This document shows positions 1 to 11,358 of a DNA stretch of 64,000 bases, in pieces (the stretch's first letter is position 1; every line of letters begins with the position of its first letter). The notes under the pieces are model-generated. The model was given only the letters and a program-made list of their open reading frames with translations. It made no database searches and was not told where the DNA came from. The position numbers and the translations under genes are program-made. The stretch comes from Nicotiana tabacum (Eukaryota; Streptophyta; Magnoliopsida; Solanales; Solanaceae): assembly GCF_000715075.1 (NCBI RefSeq), contig NC_134096.1:62505854-62569853 (forward strand). The letters are read 5' to 3'.

Positions 1-530
1 ATAGTGACTTTGTTCAATTGGTGATAATCAATACACATCCGCATTGTTCCATCCTTCTTTTTCACAAATAATACTGGTGCACCCCAAGGCGATACACTCG
101 GTCTGACAAACCCTTTGGCTAGTAACTCTTCAAGTTGTTCTTTCAATTCTTTCAATTCTTTCGGAGCCATGCGATACGGTGTGATATATATAGGCTGGGT
201 ATCTGAAGCCAAGTCAATACAGAAATCAATATCACGATCATGTGGCATACTTGGAAGATCTGACAAAAATACATCGGGGACCTCCCGAACTACAGGCACT
301 GAATCAATAGTCGGAGTCTCTGCAGTAGTATCCCGAACATAGGCTAGATAAGCCAAACAACCATTCCCAACCATGTGTTGAGCTTTATAAAAGAAATAAC
401 TCGATTAAATGAACTAACAGGCGAACCCTTCCACTCCAGCTTAGGCAATGCTGGAATAGCCAAGGTAACAGTCTTGGCATGACAATCTAGAATAGCATGA
501 TATGGAGATAACCAGTCCATGCCCAGAATA
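1..530 (-). pseudogene. Element A protease-RT junction and RT N-terminus (partial)
   Basis: On the minus strand, 1-120 reads through the canonical gypsy RT start ([20 protein letters not shown], then an MRMCIDY block and a QLNKVT block). Upstream towards 530 lie the protease C-terminal MDWL-type motif and the linker to RT. The catalytic YXDD motif would lie left of the window. The closest relative in this window is the RT at 51400-51846 of element D. The reading is continuous in the RT part; the linker contains frame breaks. Confidence 0.85.
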
Positions 531-532
531 AT

Positions 533-960
533 TTAAAAATCGGTCATCTCAAGCAATAGGAGATCTTCTCTAGTTTCATAACAACAAAATGTAATAATAC
601 AGGACCGGTAGATCTGGTTCACAATAACAGAATCGCCCACAGGAGTGGACACATAAATAGGAGTACTCAAGGACTCATGAGAAACACCCAGGAATGGAGC
701 AAATAGAGGTGGTACATATGAATACGTAGATCCTGGATCAAATAATACTAAGGCAATTTTGCCACAAATAGAAATAATACATGTAATCACGGCATCTGGC
801 GCCTCTACATCTGGTCTAGCTGGAAAAGCATAGAACCAAGCTGGAGCGCCAACTGTCTAGCCTCCGCCTGGCTGAACTCCACCTCTAGGACGACCCCTAC
901 CCACCTGTCCTCCGCCTCTCAGTGGTCGGACTACTGGTGGAGAAACTGGTCCGGTAAGCA
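533..960 (-). pseudogene. Element A retropepsin-like aspartic protease
   Basis: Minus-strand coding at 533-790 contains the LFDPGSTYSYV active-site block of plant gypsy proteases, in which DPGS replaces the classical D-S/T-G. It would cleave the Gag-Pol polyprotein. It lies between gag (to the right) and RT (to the left), as expected. The 791-960 stretch is a proline- and glycine-rich linker from gag, and stop codons separate it from the gag frame. Confidence 0.75.
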
Positions 961-976
961 TAGGCTGCTGACCCTG

Positions 977-2285
977 CTATACTAGTCTACCTCGAAGCCT
1001 GGGGCAAAACCTCCGCATGTGACTGGGATCCCTGCACTCGTAACAACTCTTCGGTGCGATGTGCTGATGACTAAGTGTCTGGCCATGGGGACCTGAATAC
1101 CCACGGAAAGAACCCTGAATAGCTGGTGGGCGATAAGAACTCTCTAGTATAGCACTGAAATAAGGTCGTACTGAAGCACCTCGAGGAGGTGGTGGTGCTG
1201 GATATGGGGGTCTGCTGGACTGCCACCTCACGAACTGACCTCTGCCCCCGGACGGAGCACCTCTAAACTCTCCAGAGTACCTGAACTGCTTATCTCTCAT
1301 AATATGATCTCGGCTCCGCTGATGTACACCCTCAATCCACCGAGCTATCTCCATAACTCGCTCATAAGAAGTACCAATATCAACCTTTCGAGCCATATTG
1401 GCCTGAATACCAGTATGTAAACCGGCTTCAAACCTTCGCACTCTCTCCGCCTCAGCAGGGAGTATCATTAGTGCATGGTGAGATAATTCATAAAACCTCG
1501 CCTCATAATCAGTCACTGACATCTGACCCTGCTGGAGCTGCTCAAACTGAAACCGCAACTCTTCCCTCTGGGAGGGTGGAATATACCTGTCCAAGAAGAT
1601 ACGGGTGAACCAGTTCCAAGTCATGGGAGGAGAATCTATTGGTCTGCCAAGAGCATAAGACTGCCATCATCTACGGGCTCTACCCCATAGCTGAAAAGTA
1701 GTGAAATCAACCCCATGGGATTCCAATATTCTCATGTTGTACAGTCTATCCTTGCAAGGATCAATGAAATCCTGTGGATCCTCTTCCCCCGAAGACAGGA
1801 GGATGTAGTCTAGTCCATCTGTCCAATAGTTTCTAAGGATCGGCGGCTACAGCTGGCCTGGGCTCAGGTGTAGCTGTTGCCACTGGCTGGACTCCACCCA
1901 CGGGTAGTGTACCCTGGGTCTGATATACAGCTGCTGCCTATCCAGGAGCTTGCGTGGTAGGGGTCTGTGCTCCCCCGCCCGCCTGAGATGTGGTTGGGTC
2001 TGCCGAAAATAAATCGGCCTGAGTCATATTGTCCATGAATTTGTGACCCATGACATCCTAAAATCCCGGTGCAGATGTGAAGTCCACCGGAGCTGGCTCT
2101 GCCACAAGCACCTCACCCTGCTCCTCAATAATGCGATTCTCTGTTGGATTCACTGGCGGCATAACTGGAACAGTCCTGGGACATCCTCGCCCTCTACCAC
2201 GGCCTGGAGCCCTCCCTCGGCCTCTAGCAACTCGGGGAGTAGCTCTTCCCTGGTCTGGAATCTCATTAGAACGTGTTCTCACCAT
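977..2285 (-). pseudogene. Element A gag (broken)
   Basis: The start is the ATG at 2283-2285, which opens with MVRTRS and a basic GRGRGRG stretch (2058-2285). Frame is then lost until 1624, where a 215-codon C-terminal part runs to 977. That part holds the retrotransposon gag core (FLDRYIPPSQREELRFQFEQ) and a zinc knuckle, CYECRDPSHMRRFC, fitting CX2CX4HX4C. The product would be the capsid/nucleocapsid precursor. The N-terminus is clearly related to the gag of element F at the other end of the window. Frameshifts and stops between 1625 and 2057 make it non-functional. Confidence 0.85.
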
Positions 2286-2460
2286 CTGTGAGAGAATAAG
2301 AGAAGGATATTTAGACTACATCAATTGCACGATGGAATATAAAGAAAGGTAGTTTCCTAACACCATATAGCTTCTCGAAGATAAGTACAGACATCTCCGT
2401 ACCGATCCGCAAGACTCTATTAGGTCTGCTCATAACTTGTGAGACCTATGTGAACCAAGT

Positions 2461-2472
2461 GCTCTGATACCA
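2461..2472 (-). other. Element A primer-binding site (tRNA-iMet)
   Basis: The minus strand reads TGGTATCAGAGC, complementary to the 3' end of plant initiator tRNA-Met. It directly abuts the LTR end, which in element orientation reads GTGACAACA. Confidence 0.9.
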
Positions 2473-5142
2473 TGTTGTCACGACCCAATTTCACCTATAG
2501 GTCGTGATGGCGCCCAACACTACAGCTAGGCAAGCCAACTAATAAGTCAATCGTACATTGGTTAAACTTTTATTCCAAGAAAATAATAAAATACCAACTT
2601 CTACCAATGTGTGTGCCAAGACCCGGTGTCACAAGTACATGAGCATCTAGTAGATTATACAAAACTCCAAATACTGTCTGAAATGAAATAGACAGAATAT
2701 AAATATAAGAAGAGACACTGGTAGCTGCAGAACGGCTCAGAAAGGCAGCTCACCACTATGCCTCGGGATGACGTGGGTATGTAATGATAGGTCCTTCACT
2801 AGTACCTGTCTCAGATCCTGCACAAAAAGTGCAGCAAGTGTAGTATGAGTACGTAAACAACGTGTACCCAGTAAGTATCAAGCCTAATCTCGAAGTGGTA
2901 GAGACGAGATGGCCGACTTTGACACTCACTATGGGTCAATAATAATAACTGAAATAAAACTAGGATATTTAAATCAGCATGATTTACAGAATTTATAATA
3001 ATTTATTTAATCAGCAGAAATAATCAAATTCCTTCAAATGTAACAATTCTCAATATATTAATTAAATTCCTTCAATTCAAATAATTTCTAACTTATCAAT
3101 TAAACCTCATTTACAGGAGTAACAATTAATTCCTTAACAAGCAAGAATAATAATTCATTAAATTCCAAGGATTTTTCAATTTATTAATTAGCTTCACAAG
3201 CTGAAATAAATTATTAAAGTATCGTATAATTATTATTATTAAGCATGATTTCTGTCGAGGACGTACGACCCGATCCAGAGTGTCGTGTACACTGCCGAGG
3301 GACGTGCGGCGCGATCCGTAGATGCATCTATCCTGCCGAGGCATTCGGCCCGCTCCACAAGAAAGGAGGACATTTTCTTTGTGCCTCCGGAAGGAGAGTA
3401 TATTTATTATAAGATGAATTTGGGAGGAGAAGAATTTCTTTTAACAATTAATTGATTTAAACAAAAAGTAAGCATATGAAAATTTCATATTTTTCTACTT
3501 TTCATAACAATTCACAATATATGCATCAATTATTTTAATTAATAAAGAATACAATTCACACAAGTAATTCATGCTTTGAGTCTTATACTCCCTAGACTTT
3601 AGCATTAATAATAGCTACGCACGGACTCTCATCACCTCGTGCATACGTAGCCCCCGCAATTAGCAACAATTATTCAATTTAATCCCTATGGGGTAATTTC
3701 CCCCTCACAAGATTAGACAAGAGACTTACCTCGTCTTGCTCCAATTAATCCACTATAAGGCCTTTTCCACGATTATCCAACTCTGTCTCGCTCGAATCTA
3801 TCCAAAATAATTCGATACAATCACTAAATATTATAGGAATCAATTCTATAAGAAAATGCTACATTTTTAATAAAAATCCCGAAATTAATTAAAAATTCGT
3901 CCGTGGGGACCACATCTCGAAATCTGGGAAAAGTTACGAAATCTGACAACCCATTCAATTACGAGTCCAACCATACCAGTTTCACTCAAATCCGACTCTG
4001 AATCGATACCGAAATCTCAAAAATTTGTTTCTATGATATTTCTAAATATTTCCCAAATTTAAATCTCAAAACACTAATTTATGGTGAAAACAATGAAACA
4101 CTTGTATATGTAGACCAAATCTGAGTTAGAATCACCTACTCCAATATTTTTCCCTTGAAAATCTGACAAAAGTCGCCTCTGCTCAAGCTCAAGTTCGTCA
4201 AAAATGGCAAATGGGACGAATGTCCTCTGTTTTTATAACTTACAGCTCTGTCCTGTTCGATCAAGGAGCTCGATCTTGGGAGCTGGTCATGGCCTCGATC
4301 AGGCCTCGAGCCTGGGACATGGTCATGGCCTCGATCAAGTTCGATCTTGGGTCTTGATCCTGGCCCTCGAGCCTTACCTTCGATCGTGGCTTCGATACTA
4401 GGCCGCGTCCCTCACTTCGACTCAGGCCTCGATCATAGCCCAGAATATACAGCAGAAGGGAAAATTGTAGCAGCTTTTTAAGTCCAACTTTTGATCCATT
4501 AACCATCCGAAACTCACCTGAGGCCCTCGGGACCTCAACCAAATATACCAACAAGTCCTAAAACATCATACGAACTTAGTCGAACCTCTAAATCACATCA
4601 AACAACGCTAAAATCATGAATCATACCCCAATTCAAGCTTAATGAAACTAAGAGTTTTCAACTTCTACATTCGATGTCGGGACCTATCAAATCAACTCCG
4701 ATTGACCTCAAATTTTACACACAAGTCATAAATTACATAACGGAGCTATGAAAATTTTCAGAACTGGATTCTGACTCCGATATCAAAAGGTCAACTCATC
4801 GGTCAAACTTCCAAACTTAAATTCTTGTTTTTAGCCATTTCAAGCCTAATTTAACTACGGACTTCCAAATAAAATTCCGAACACGCTCCTAAGTCCAAAA
4901 TTACCATACGGAGCTGTTGGAATCATCAAAATTCTATTCCGGGATCATTTTCTCAATATGTTGACCGAAGTCAAACTAAGCACTTTAAGGCCAACTTAAG
5001 GAACCAAGTGTTCCGGTTTCACCCCAAACACTTCCAAATCCCGAACCAACCATCCCCGCAAGTCATAAATCATTACAATCACCTATGGGAAGTTTTATTT
5101 TAGGGAACGGGGTTCTAAAAGTTAAAATGACCGGTTGTGACA
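2473..5142 (-). repeat. Element A 5' LTR, 2670 bp
   Basis: In element orientation it begins TGTCACAACCGG (ending at 5142) and finishes GTGACAACA next to the primer site. There is no coding capacity. It holds a conserved GAGGTCCCGAGGG-type module (about 4503-4541), a cluster of CGATC motifs (4256-4437) and a TATA-like box at 4231-4237. The other LTR is left of the window, so the target-site duplication cannot be tested. Confidence 0.85.
4231..4237 (-). promoter_or_regulatory. TATA-like box of element A LTR
   Basis: The minus strand reads TATAAAA within AGTTATAAAAACAGAGG. It lies just downstream, in element orientation, of the CGATC-rich cluster, which is where the U3/R boundary of an LTR promoter would fall. 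This is inferred from position and motif only. Confidence 0.5.
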
Positions 5143-6025
5143 TTACACTTTGCACGGCCTTTACGTTGTCCATGGCCGTGATATCTTCGATGGCTTTGAT
5201 CTTGTCAGGGTTGATCTCGATTCCTCGGTTGGATACCATGAACCTGAGGAATTTACCTGATTCGACTCCGAACACATATTTTTCCGAGTTCAGCTTCATA
5301 TTGTACTTCTTCAATATGCTGAAGGTTTCCTGCAAATGTTTTAAATGGTCTTCTACTTGCAGGGACTTAACCAATATATCGTCAATGTAAACCTTCATCG
5401 ATTTTCCTATTTTTTCCTCAAACATCCAGTTTACTAGGCGTTGATAGGTGGCACCGGTGTTTTTTCATCCGAATGGCATCACATTATAATAGTATGTGCC
5501 GTATTTAGTGATGAAGGAGATTTTTTCCTGATCACCCGGGTCTATCGGTATTTGGTTGTATCCGGAATAGGCATCGAGAAAACTGAGGATCTCGTTGCCG
5601 ACCGTGGCATCGATCATACGGTCGATGTTAGGCAAAGGACAAAAGTCTTTAGGGCATGCCTTATTCAAATCTTTGTAATGTACACACATTCTTAGTTTAT
5701 TCCCCTTTTTAGGAACTACCACTATGTTTGCTAACCAATCCAGGTATTTAACCTCCCGAATGGACCCTATTTTAAGGAGTTTAGATACCTCGTCCTTGAT
5801 GAAAGCATGTTTGACCTCAGGCCTCCTCTTCTGCTTGACCGAATTGATTTTCAGGTCTAGGCTTAGCTTGTGAGTGGTTATTTCCGGCGGGATCTCTGTC
5901 ATATCAATATAGGACCAAGCGAAACAATCTATGTTAGCTACAAGAAATTGAATAAGTTTTTTCCTGAGCTCGGGAGTTAACCATGTGCCTAGGTATACCG
6001 TTCGATCGGGTGTATGCTCGATCAA
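5143..6025 (-). pseudogene. Element B reverse transcriptase (interrupted)
   Basis: Two minus-strand segments (5465-6025 and 5143-5425) carry RT motifs in order: a VPKKGNKLRMCVHYKDLNKA block, FLDAYSGYNQI, then the catalytic KVYIDDILVKS. They are separated by an in-frame TGA just after MPFG (near 5465). At the left end the frame runs into element A's LTR immediately after the KAVQ motif. The counterpart in element C continues KAVQRLTGR, so the break is an insertion, not the gene's end. Confidence 0.85.
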
Positions 6026-6457
6026 TATAACCTATTCCAACTCTTCGACTGTTCATTTGGTTGCGTCGGATTCATCAGGGATTAAAAAAGATAGGGGAAC
6101 CCCGTAATCGCCGTCTTCATAAGTCTTCTACGTATACGGTTGGGTCGTGGTCGGTATCGATGACTGTTATTTGGCCTTTTGGTTTGCGCCCGAATTTGGT
6201 TCCTTCGATGTTGCGAGCATTGATATTGGAGTCACTTCTTCGACTAAAAACATCTCTTTTGCGGCCGGTTGTTCCCCGTTGATTGTCTTACCCAATCCCC
6301 TCTGGAGTTGGGAATTTTAACACTTGGTGAAGAGTTTAGGGCACTACTCTCATGTTGTGGATCCATGGCCTTTCGAGAAGGGCGTTGTACCTCATGTTTC
6401 CTTCGATCACATAAAACTTGGCCTCTCATATGGTTTCGGTGGTATTGACCGGTAATG

Positions 6458-6940
6458 TTATCTCCCCTTGGTGGTTTCACATGCCATGTTAAATTCGTTT
6501 AGAACTCGGACTGCATGCACAATTTTGTCTTGTAGACCGAGCTGCTCCACGACCCTTGACCGAATGATGTTGGCCGATCTACCTAGATCAATCAACACAC
6601 GTTTAATTCGAGTTTTATCAACGAGTACAGATATTACCAGTGCATCATTGTGAGGTTGTACGATCCCTTCCACATCTTCATCGCTGAAAGATAAAATCCC
6701 TTCCGGTATATAGTCTCGAGTTCGGTTCTCCCTAGTGATGGATAGTTTGGTGCGTTTCAACATCGGCCCTTGTGGGATATCGACTCCACCAATGATCATA
6801 TTAATGACGTGTTGAGGTTCGGTATCCTCCTGTTCTGTCTGTTTGTTAGAATTCCTGTTCCTGAAATGATTCTTGGCTCGATCACTCAATAATTCTCGAA
6901 GGTGCCCATTGTTGAATAGTCGGGCTACTTCTTCTCTCAA
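6458..6940 (-). pseudogene. Element B protease region
   Basis: This minus-strand reading frame contains VLIDLGRSANIIRSRVVEQLG, the retropepsin active-site region of Tat elements with DLG at the catalytic position. Upstream is the REEVARLFNNGHLRELLSDR segment that links gag to protease. Between 6026 and 6457 the frame is broken but still shows the linker seen in element C. Confidence 0.75.
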
Positions 6941-8497
6941 TTATCAACAATCTTCCATTCTAAAACCGTGGGTCGCATGATATTTGCACATCTGGTTAGG
7001 ATTCTTTTGAGTTGGATCGGATTGTAGAGGTCGGGGTCATTTAGTATCCTTGATGTGCCCGATAGCTAATACGATGGCAGCAGCATCAACATTAAAGTTG
7101 TATTCCGATAGCCTCGGTGCTTCTTTAGGACCGATGGACCTGTCGAAGCTATTTTTGGTCATGAGCCCCCGGTTGCTTCGACCTTGGTCATTTCTCCTTT
7201 TGTTTCTTATGGGATTCCGCCCGGACCCATTGCTCCTCTAATCTCCATTATATGGAAGATATCGATCCCTGTTTAATCTTAGTTCAGGATCGATGTCTCT
7301 CTTAACTTTGTCGACGGTTCTGACATGATAAACAGACTTTGAAGGGGCCCCGAGTTGGTCATCTTCGACTCTAATTTTTTATTGATACTGATTATGTACG
7401 TTGGCCCAGGTAACGGCAGTGTATTCTATCACATTCTACATCAGTTGTTGTGATGCTACTGAGCTTCGAATATTGAGCCCCTGAGTGAAAGATTGAACAT
7501 CCCAATCATCAACGACGGGCGGTAGATCCATTCGTTCCATTTAAAAACGGGACACGAATTCCCTAAGCATCTCGGTATCCTTCTGTTTGACTTTGAAAAG
7601 GTCTGATTTCCTGGTTTCGACCTTGATGCACCAGCATGTTCTTTTACGAAAGAGTCTGCAAGCATAGCAAATGACTCGATAAAATTAGGAGGTAAGTTGT
7701 GATACCATATCATAGCTCCCTTTGACAGGGTCTCCCTAAATTTTTTCAGTAAAATAGACTCAATCTCGTCGTCTTCCAAGTCGTTCCCTTTAATGGCACA
7801 TGTGTAAGAGGTTACATGCTCGTATGGATTGGTCGTTCCGTTATACTTAGGTATTTTGGGCATACAGAATTTCTTGGGGATCGACTTCGGAGCCGCGCTC
7901 GGAGGAAAAGGTTTTTGCACGAACTTCCTGGAATCCAATCCTTTCAATATTTGAGGTGCTCCTAGGATTTGACCTACTCTGGAATTGTAGGTTTCCATTT
8001 TTTTGTCATTTGCTTCGATTTTCTTTTCCCTTGATTCTATCCTCTTTGTTAGCTCCTCGAGCATCTTTATAATCTCGGGGTTAGTATCCGATTCTTATTC
8101 ATTTGACCTTACTACGACCGATTTATTTCTGCGAGTGACTTTACTGGGCGGATCGTGTTCAACCCTGCTTGGCGTCTGGCTTTGGATCTGCAACTGAGTT
8201 ATCGCAACCTGTTAAGCTTGTAGCATTTTGAAGATCATTCGTAGGCTGATCTCGTCTTTTTTTATTGTTTTGTGTGTTTCGAGCTGCCGATCGGGCCCTA
8301 CCACGGATGCTATTTTCGGGGTCGGTAGGCAAGTTTGCGTCGATGGTTACATGTGAATTAACAACAATCGGATCTGCGATCGGAATTCCAATGGGATCAG
8401 CAGTTGGCCCTACATTACCGGGTGCTATGTTGTGATTCTCACCTTGATGACCGGACTCATTGTCGATATGTAAGGGTGCTAATTGAGAGTTTGGCAT
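6941..8497 (-). pseudogene. Element B gag (broken)
   Basis: The N-terminus starts at 8497 (MPNSQLAPLHIDNESG). A second segment (7456-8064) holds an N-terminal helical/coiled region and the gag core with GAMIWYHNLPPNFIESFAML. A third degenerate part down to 6941 carries the CCHC-like knuckle region. Frameshifts occur near 8064-8159 and 7441. It is the same gag family as element C at 23212-24734. Confidence 0.8.
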
Positions 8498-8586
8498 TTT
8501 TAGCCTGAAATCAAAGACACTTCAAAGAGCAAGTGTAAAGTAGTGTGTGTTATGGAGATTTTTATCAAATAACCACTATTATCCTT

Positions 8587-8605
8587 AGCCCCACGGTGGG
8601 CGCCA
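8587..8605 (-). other. Element B primer-binding site (tRNA-Lys)
   Basis: The minus strand reads TGGCGCCCACCGTGGGGCT, matching the complement of a plant tRNA-Lys 3' end. A 3-nt spacer (8606-8608) separates it from the LTR. Confidence 0.8.
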
Positions 8606-8608
8606 AAC

Positions 8609-9308
8609 TGTTTATCATCAGAATCAGATAACAATTGAATTTGTTAGGGGTTTAAAGGATATGCGGATTAACTTGATACAAAGCGATAAATTAGATTGTA
8701 ATTGAAATGAATAGTGATGAATTAACTATAAACCACACGAATTGGATGATTTCAGCTTAGGAAAGCAAGCTACCCTTGAGTTGAATGCACTTTTATTGAC
8801 ATAAGGATATCAAAGAGTAAGAACTTAGAGAATGCATTGCTTATCAGTATATGTTACCATGTCCCTAATGAATTGTCAAGTCCCCTTTATATATTAGGGG
8901 AGATCTACCTTTTAAGGTATTATTTTATTGTTCTATAAAAGGCAAAATTTCTTGATTTTCTGACCGTTGGTTCCTTGTTTGAGTCGTTCCGTGATTTCCA
9001 CCATAATGATTGGTTAATGGCGAGAATTATAGACCCTATTAGATGAGTTGGCAAATCTTTCTTCGAAGTCGTTGAAAACATGACCGGTTACTCTTTCGGT
9101 AAACTCGAGGGAAAATCTGATGGTTTCGATGGCTATATTTGACAATGCTTTAGGTTCGATCATAATCACCATGTGCCGATCTTGGCTGATGGTGTTAGAC
9201 ATCAGATCGATCTTCGAGCTTGATTTCACCCGATCACAGATATTTCGACCCTGACTTAGGGAGTTCGGAAGCTCGATCGAATATCGAGCTCGGTTTTACC
9301 CGTATACA
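8609..9308 (-). repeat. Element B 5' LTR, 700 bp
   Basis: In element orientation it runs from TGTATACGGG (ending at 9308) to TAAACA (at 8609). The layout and ends match element C's LTRs, but the sequence has diverged. A minus-strand TATATAAA box lies at 8886-8893. The 5 bases outside (9309-9313, AATGT) would be half of a target duplication whose partner is off-window. Confidence 0.85.
8886..8893 (-). promoter_or_regulatory. TATA box in element B LTR
   Basis: The minus strand reads TATATAAA, flanked by a CCCC tract that is conserved in the LTRs of element C at 12251-12258 and 25153-25160. It is the likely LTR core promoter. Confidence 0.6.
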
Positions 9309-9518
9309 AATGTCAATTATGAGGGTCATTGATGAATACGTGATGGTGAACATAAATGCTAAATTCTCTGTAACAGACCGTCGCTCTTAATGCTGCAAAA
9401 TATTCTCTATTAAATTCTACCGGGCGTAGAAAATTTAACATACCTTTATGAACATTATCCTTTCCGGTGACAAGCGGAATGACTGTGTTCGGTCTTCGGC
9501 CATCCCTGTCATGAGTTC
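9309..9518. other. Unassigned spacer between element B and a hAT element
   Basis: No gene or recognisable repeat is seen. Minus-strand ORFs here have no family signature. It continues across the hAT insertion at 10239 onward, so it is older than that insertion. Confidence 0.5.
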
Positions 9519-9526
9519 CACGTGTC

Positions 9527-10238
9527 CAGAGGCGGACCCAGAATTTGAGCATGACGGGGGCACCACTGTATGCTAATCACTAGTGATAAAATTCGGCGTG
9601 CAACTCTTTGAAAACTTAATGATTATGATAACTTATCATCCATGTATTATTAAAAAAAGTTCTAAAGAAAAAAAAGCACCGAACAGAGAAGAGAGGGAGA
9701 GAGAGAAGAGAGATTTCTTCGCAAAATGGGTGTTATGGGAAGAGAAGGAATAAAATTAATTAAGTTGACTATTGTGTATTAGTTCTAAACTATAAATAAA
9801 TTCAAAAAAAGATAAAAGTAAAAAATTAAGTAATTTTATTAAATATAAAATATATTATATTCAAATAACTAAAATATTAACTAAGTTGACTATTATATAT
9901 TAGTACTAAATTATAATTGAGTTAAAAAAAAGAAGAGATAGAAGTAAAAGATAAAGCAATTTGCTATTAAATATAAATTACATTGTACTAAAAGAATAAA
10001 AATAGAAGGAGGAGAAAAGCTGAACGTGGGTTTCGAACCTGTGTCACCAGTAAAGCTGGGAATTTAAGTGCCCAAAGCAACCAGTTCTCCTAGCTACATC
10101 TTTATTTTTGGGGCACACTTCAAATATTTAAGGGGTCCCATATAAATGCACAAATATATATAATATGTATATACATGCTTTTTGCCGAGGCTAATGGGAT
10201 CACGTGACCTCTCAACCCACAACGTAGGTCCGTCTCTG
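9527..10238. mobile_element. Non-autonomous hAT-type element with 8-bp TSD
   Basis: The termini are inverted: the left end reads CAGAGGCGGACC, and the reverse complement of the right end reads CAGAGACGGACC. The flanks are a perfect 8-bp duplication, CACGTGTC, at 9519-9526 and 10239-10246, which is diagnostic for the hAT superfamily. It is 712 bp with no transposase ORF. A tRNA-like pol III block lies inside on the minus strand (10029-10096). Confidence 0.88.
10029..10096 (-). other. tRNA-like pol III promoter block inside hAT element
   Basis: The minus strand shows TAGCTAGGAGAACTGG (10081-10096), resembling a tRNA A box. About 40 nt later comes AGGTTCGAAACC (10029-10040), which fits the B-box/T-arm consensus. 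The spacing suits an internal pol III promoter. No complete cloverleaf is claimed; it is probably a tRNA-derived SINE head or a decayed tRNA relic. Confidence 0.4.
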
Positions 10239-10246
10239 CACGTGTC

Positions 10247-11170
10247 CTCCCTTTATACGACCACGTGTCATATCATATTTTACCCTATATTGAGAGTTGA
10301 ATGGAGTGCAAATGAAAATAGTGTTGATCTCTTTAGCGTGTAGAAAAACCTTTTATGAATAATTTTAAGTTTTCTATAAAATAAGTTATCTTATTATTAA
10401 AAGAATCCAGTCAACTGATTATAAGAATTAACTCGGTGTAAAAGAATTCTTATCTGCTTCTTTCGTTTTTAAAAGGATTTAACTTTGTACTATTCGAACA
10501 ATGCAACTAGTCTTTTTGTTATGGGAAGACACACGAAAGTTGGATACAACTATATAATATCAAGCAAATGCTGGATGATTTGAATAAACTGAATCAATAG
10601 GTTTTGTTACTTTCGTTATATTATAGTTATTGCTGTCCTTTTCTTATTATTCAAGGGTCAAAACGAAAAAGAAAGGAAACAGGTTTTTATCATTTCTTTT
10701 GGGAATTTACATCATTAGCTGCAAATTGCATTAAAACTATACTAAATGAAGAGCAAGTTGCAAGTAAGTTAAATGCTTAAAAATGTCAAAAAATGTAGGC
10801 CAACTTGGAATAAAACATAATGTGCTGGTGCTGTCTGCTGATGAATCCGAGACTGCTTGTAAAAATAATTGTCTAATGAGTCGTGCGATAGAGCCACTAA
10901 CAACAACTTCCTTATGGTACATTTGTATTTTGTACTATATATACAATTCATTGAATTTAACTTTTTTACGGGGCAACTGTATAATTTTTTTAATTTGATC
11001 AGGTTAAGAATATATATATATATATATATATAGTAATTTTATTAATAATTTTCATTGGATAACTTAAAAAATATAGTTAAACAATATATTATAATCAGTT
11101 AAATACACTAGCAATATAAATTATTTGCACATAAGCTACTCATCCTGACCTAAAAGGGATCAGACATGGT
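10247..11170. other. Non-coding AT-rich spacer
   Basis: No supported gene. It contains a (TA)n microsatellite around 11013-11033. Short ORFs near 10737-10998 overlap on both strands and have no protein-family signature. Confidence 0.6.
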
Positions 11171-11358
11171 CAGGGGCGAAGCTACATTAATATACTTCAT
11201 CGAAAAATTATACTGTATATATAAATAAAATATTAGATTTTATAGGTGTATAATTTATACTGAACATTCTTTATACTGAATATTCTTTGTCGGAATTTTT
11301 TTTTTTACTTCTTTCAAGTTTGAACACTTTTGCGGAAATTTCTGACATCGCGCCAGTG
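11171..11358. mobile_element. Small hAT-type MITE with imperfect TSD
   Basis: The left end is CAGGGGCGAAGC; the reverse complement of the right end is CACTGGCGCGAT, an imperfect inverted pair. The flanking octamers GACATGGT (11163-11170) and TACATAGT (11359-11366) agree at 6 of 8 positions, consistent with an old hAT target duplication. It is 188 bp and non-coding. Confidence 0.6.

Larger units (their letters stand above)
1..5142 (-). mobile_element. Element A: Ty3/gypsy retrotransposon with long LTR (partial, leftward)
   Basis: Reading right to left, the order is LTR (5142-2473), tRNA-iMet primer site, gag, aspartic protease, then the start of reverse transcriptase, which is cut by the window edge. 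The RT N-terminal motifs and the zinc knuckle identify a Ty3/gypsy element. The long LTR and its gag resemble the chromovirus Tekay/Del lineage, but the integrase and chromodomain lie outside the window, so the lineage is inference. Frames are interrupted, so it is probably inactive. It lies inside element B: its LTR ends abruptly within B's RT coding sequence at 5142/5143. Confidence 0.85.
5143..9308 (-). mobile_element. Element B: Tat-like Ty3/gypsy retrotransposon (partial, leftward)
   Basis: From right to left: LTR 9308-8609, tRNA-Lys primer site, gag, protease, RT. The RT is cut at 5143 by element A, and the remainder of B must lie left of the window. The RT block (CPKDFCPLPNIDRMIDAT, DAYSGYNQI, KVYIDDILVKS) is typical of the Tat/Athila branch. 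Element C is a close relative throughout and serves as the local reference. Confidence 0.85.

Noticed and set aside
115..342. Plus-strand ORF of 75 codons at the left edge
   Set aside because: It is a shadow of the minus-strand protease-RT frame of element A, which carries clear motifs.
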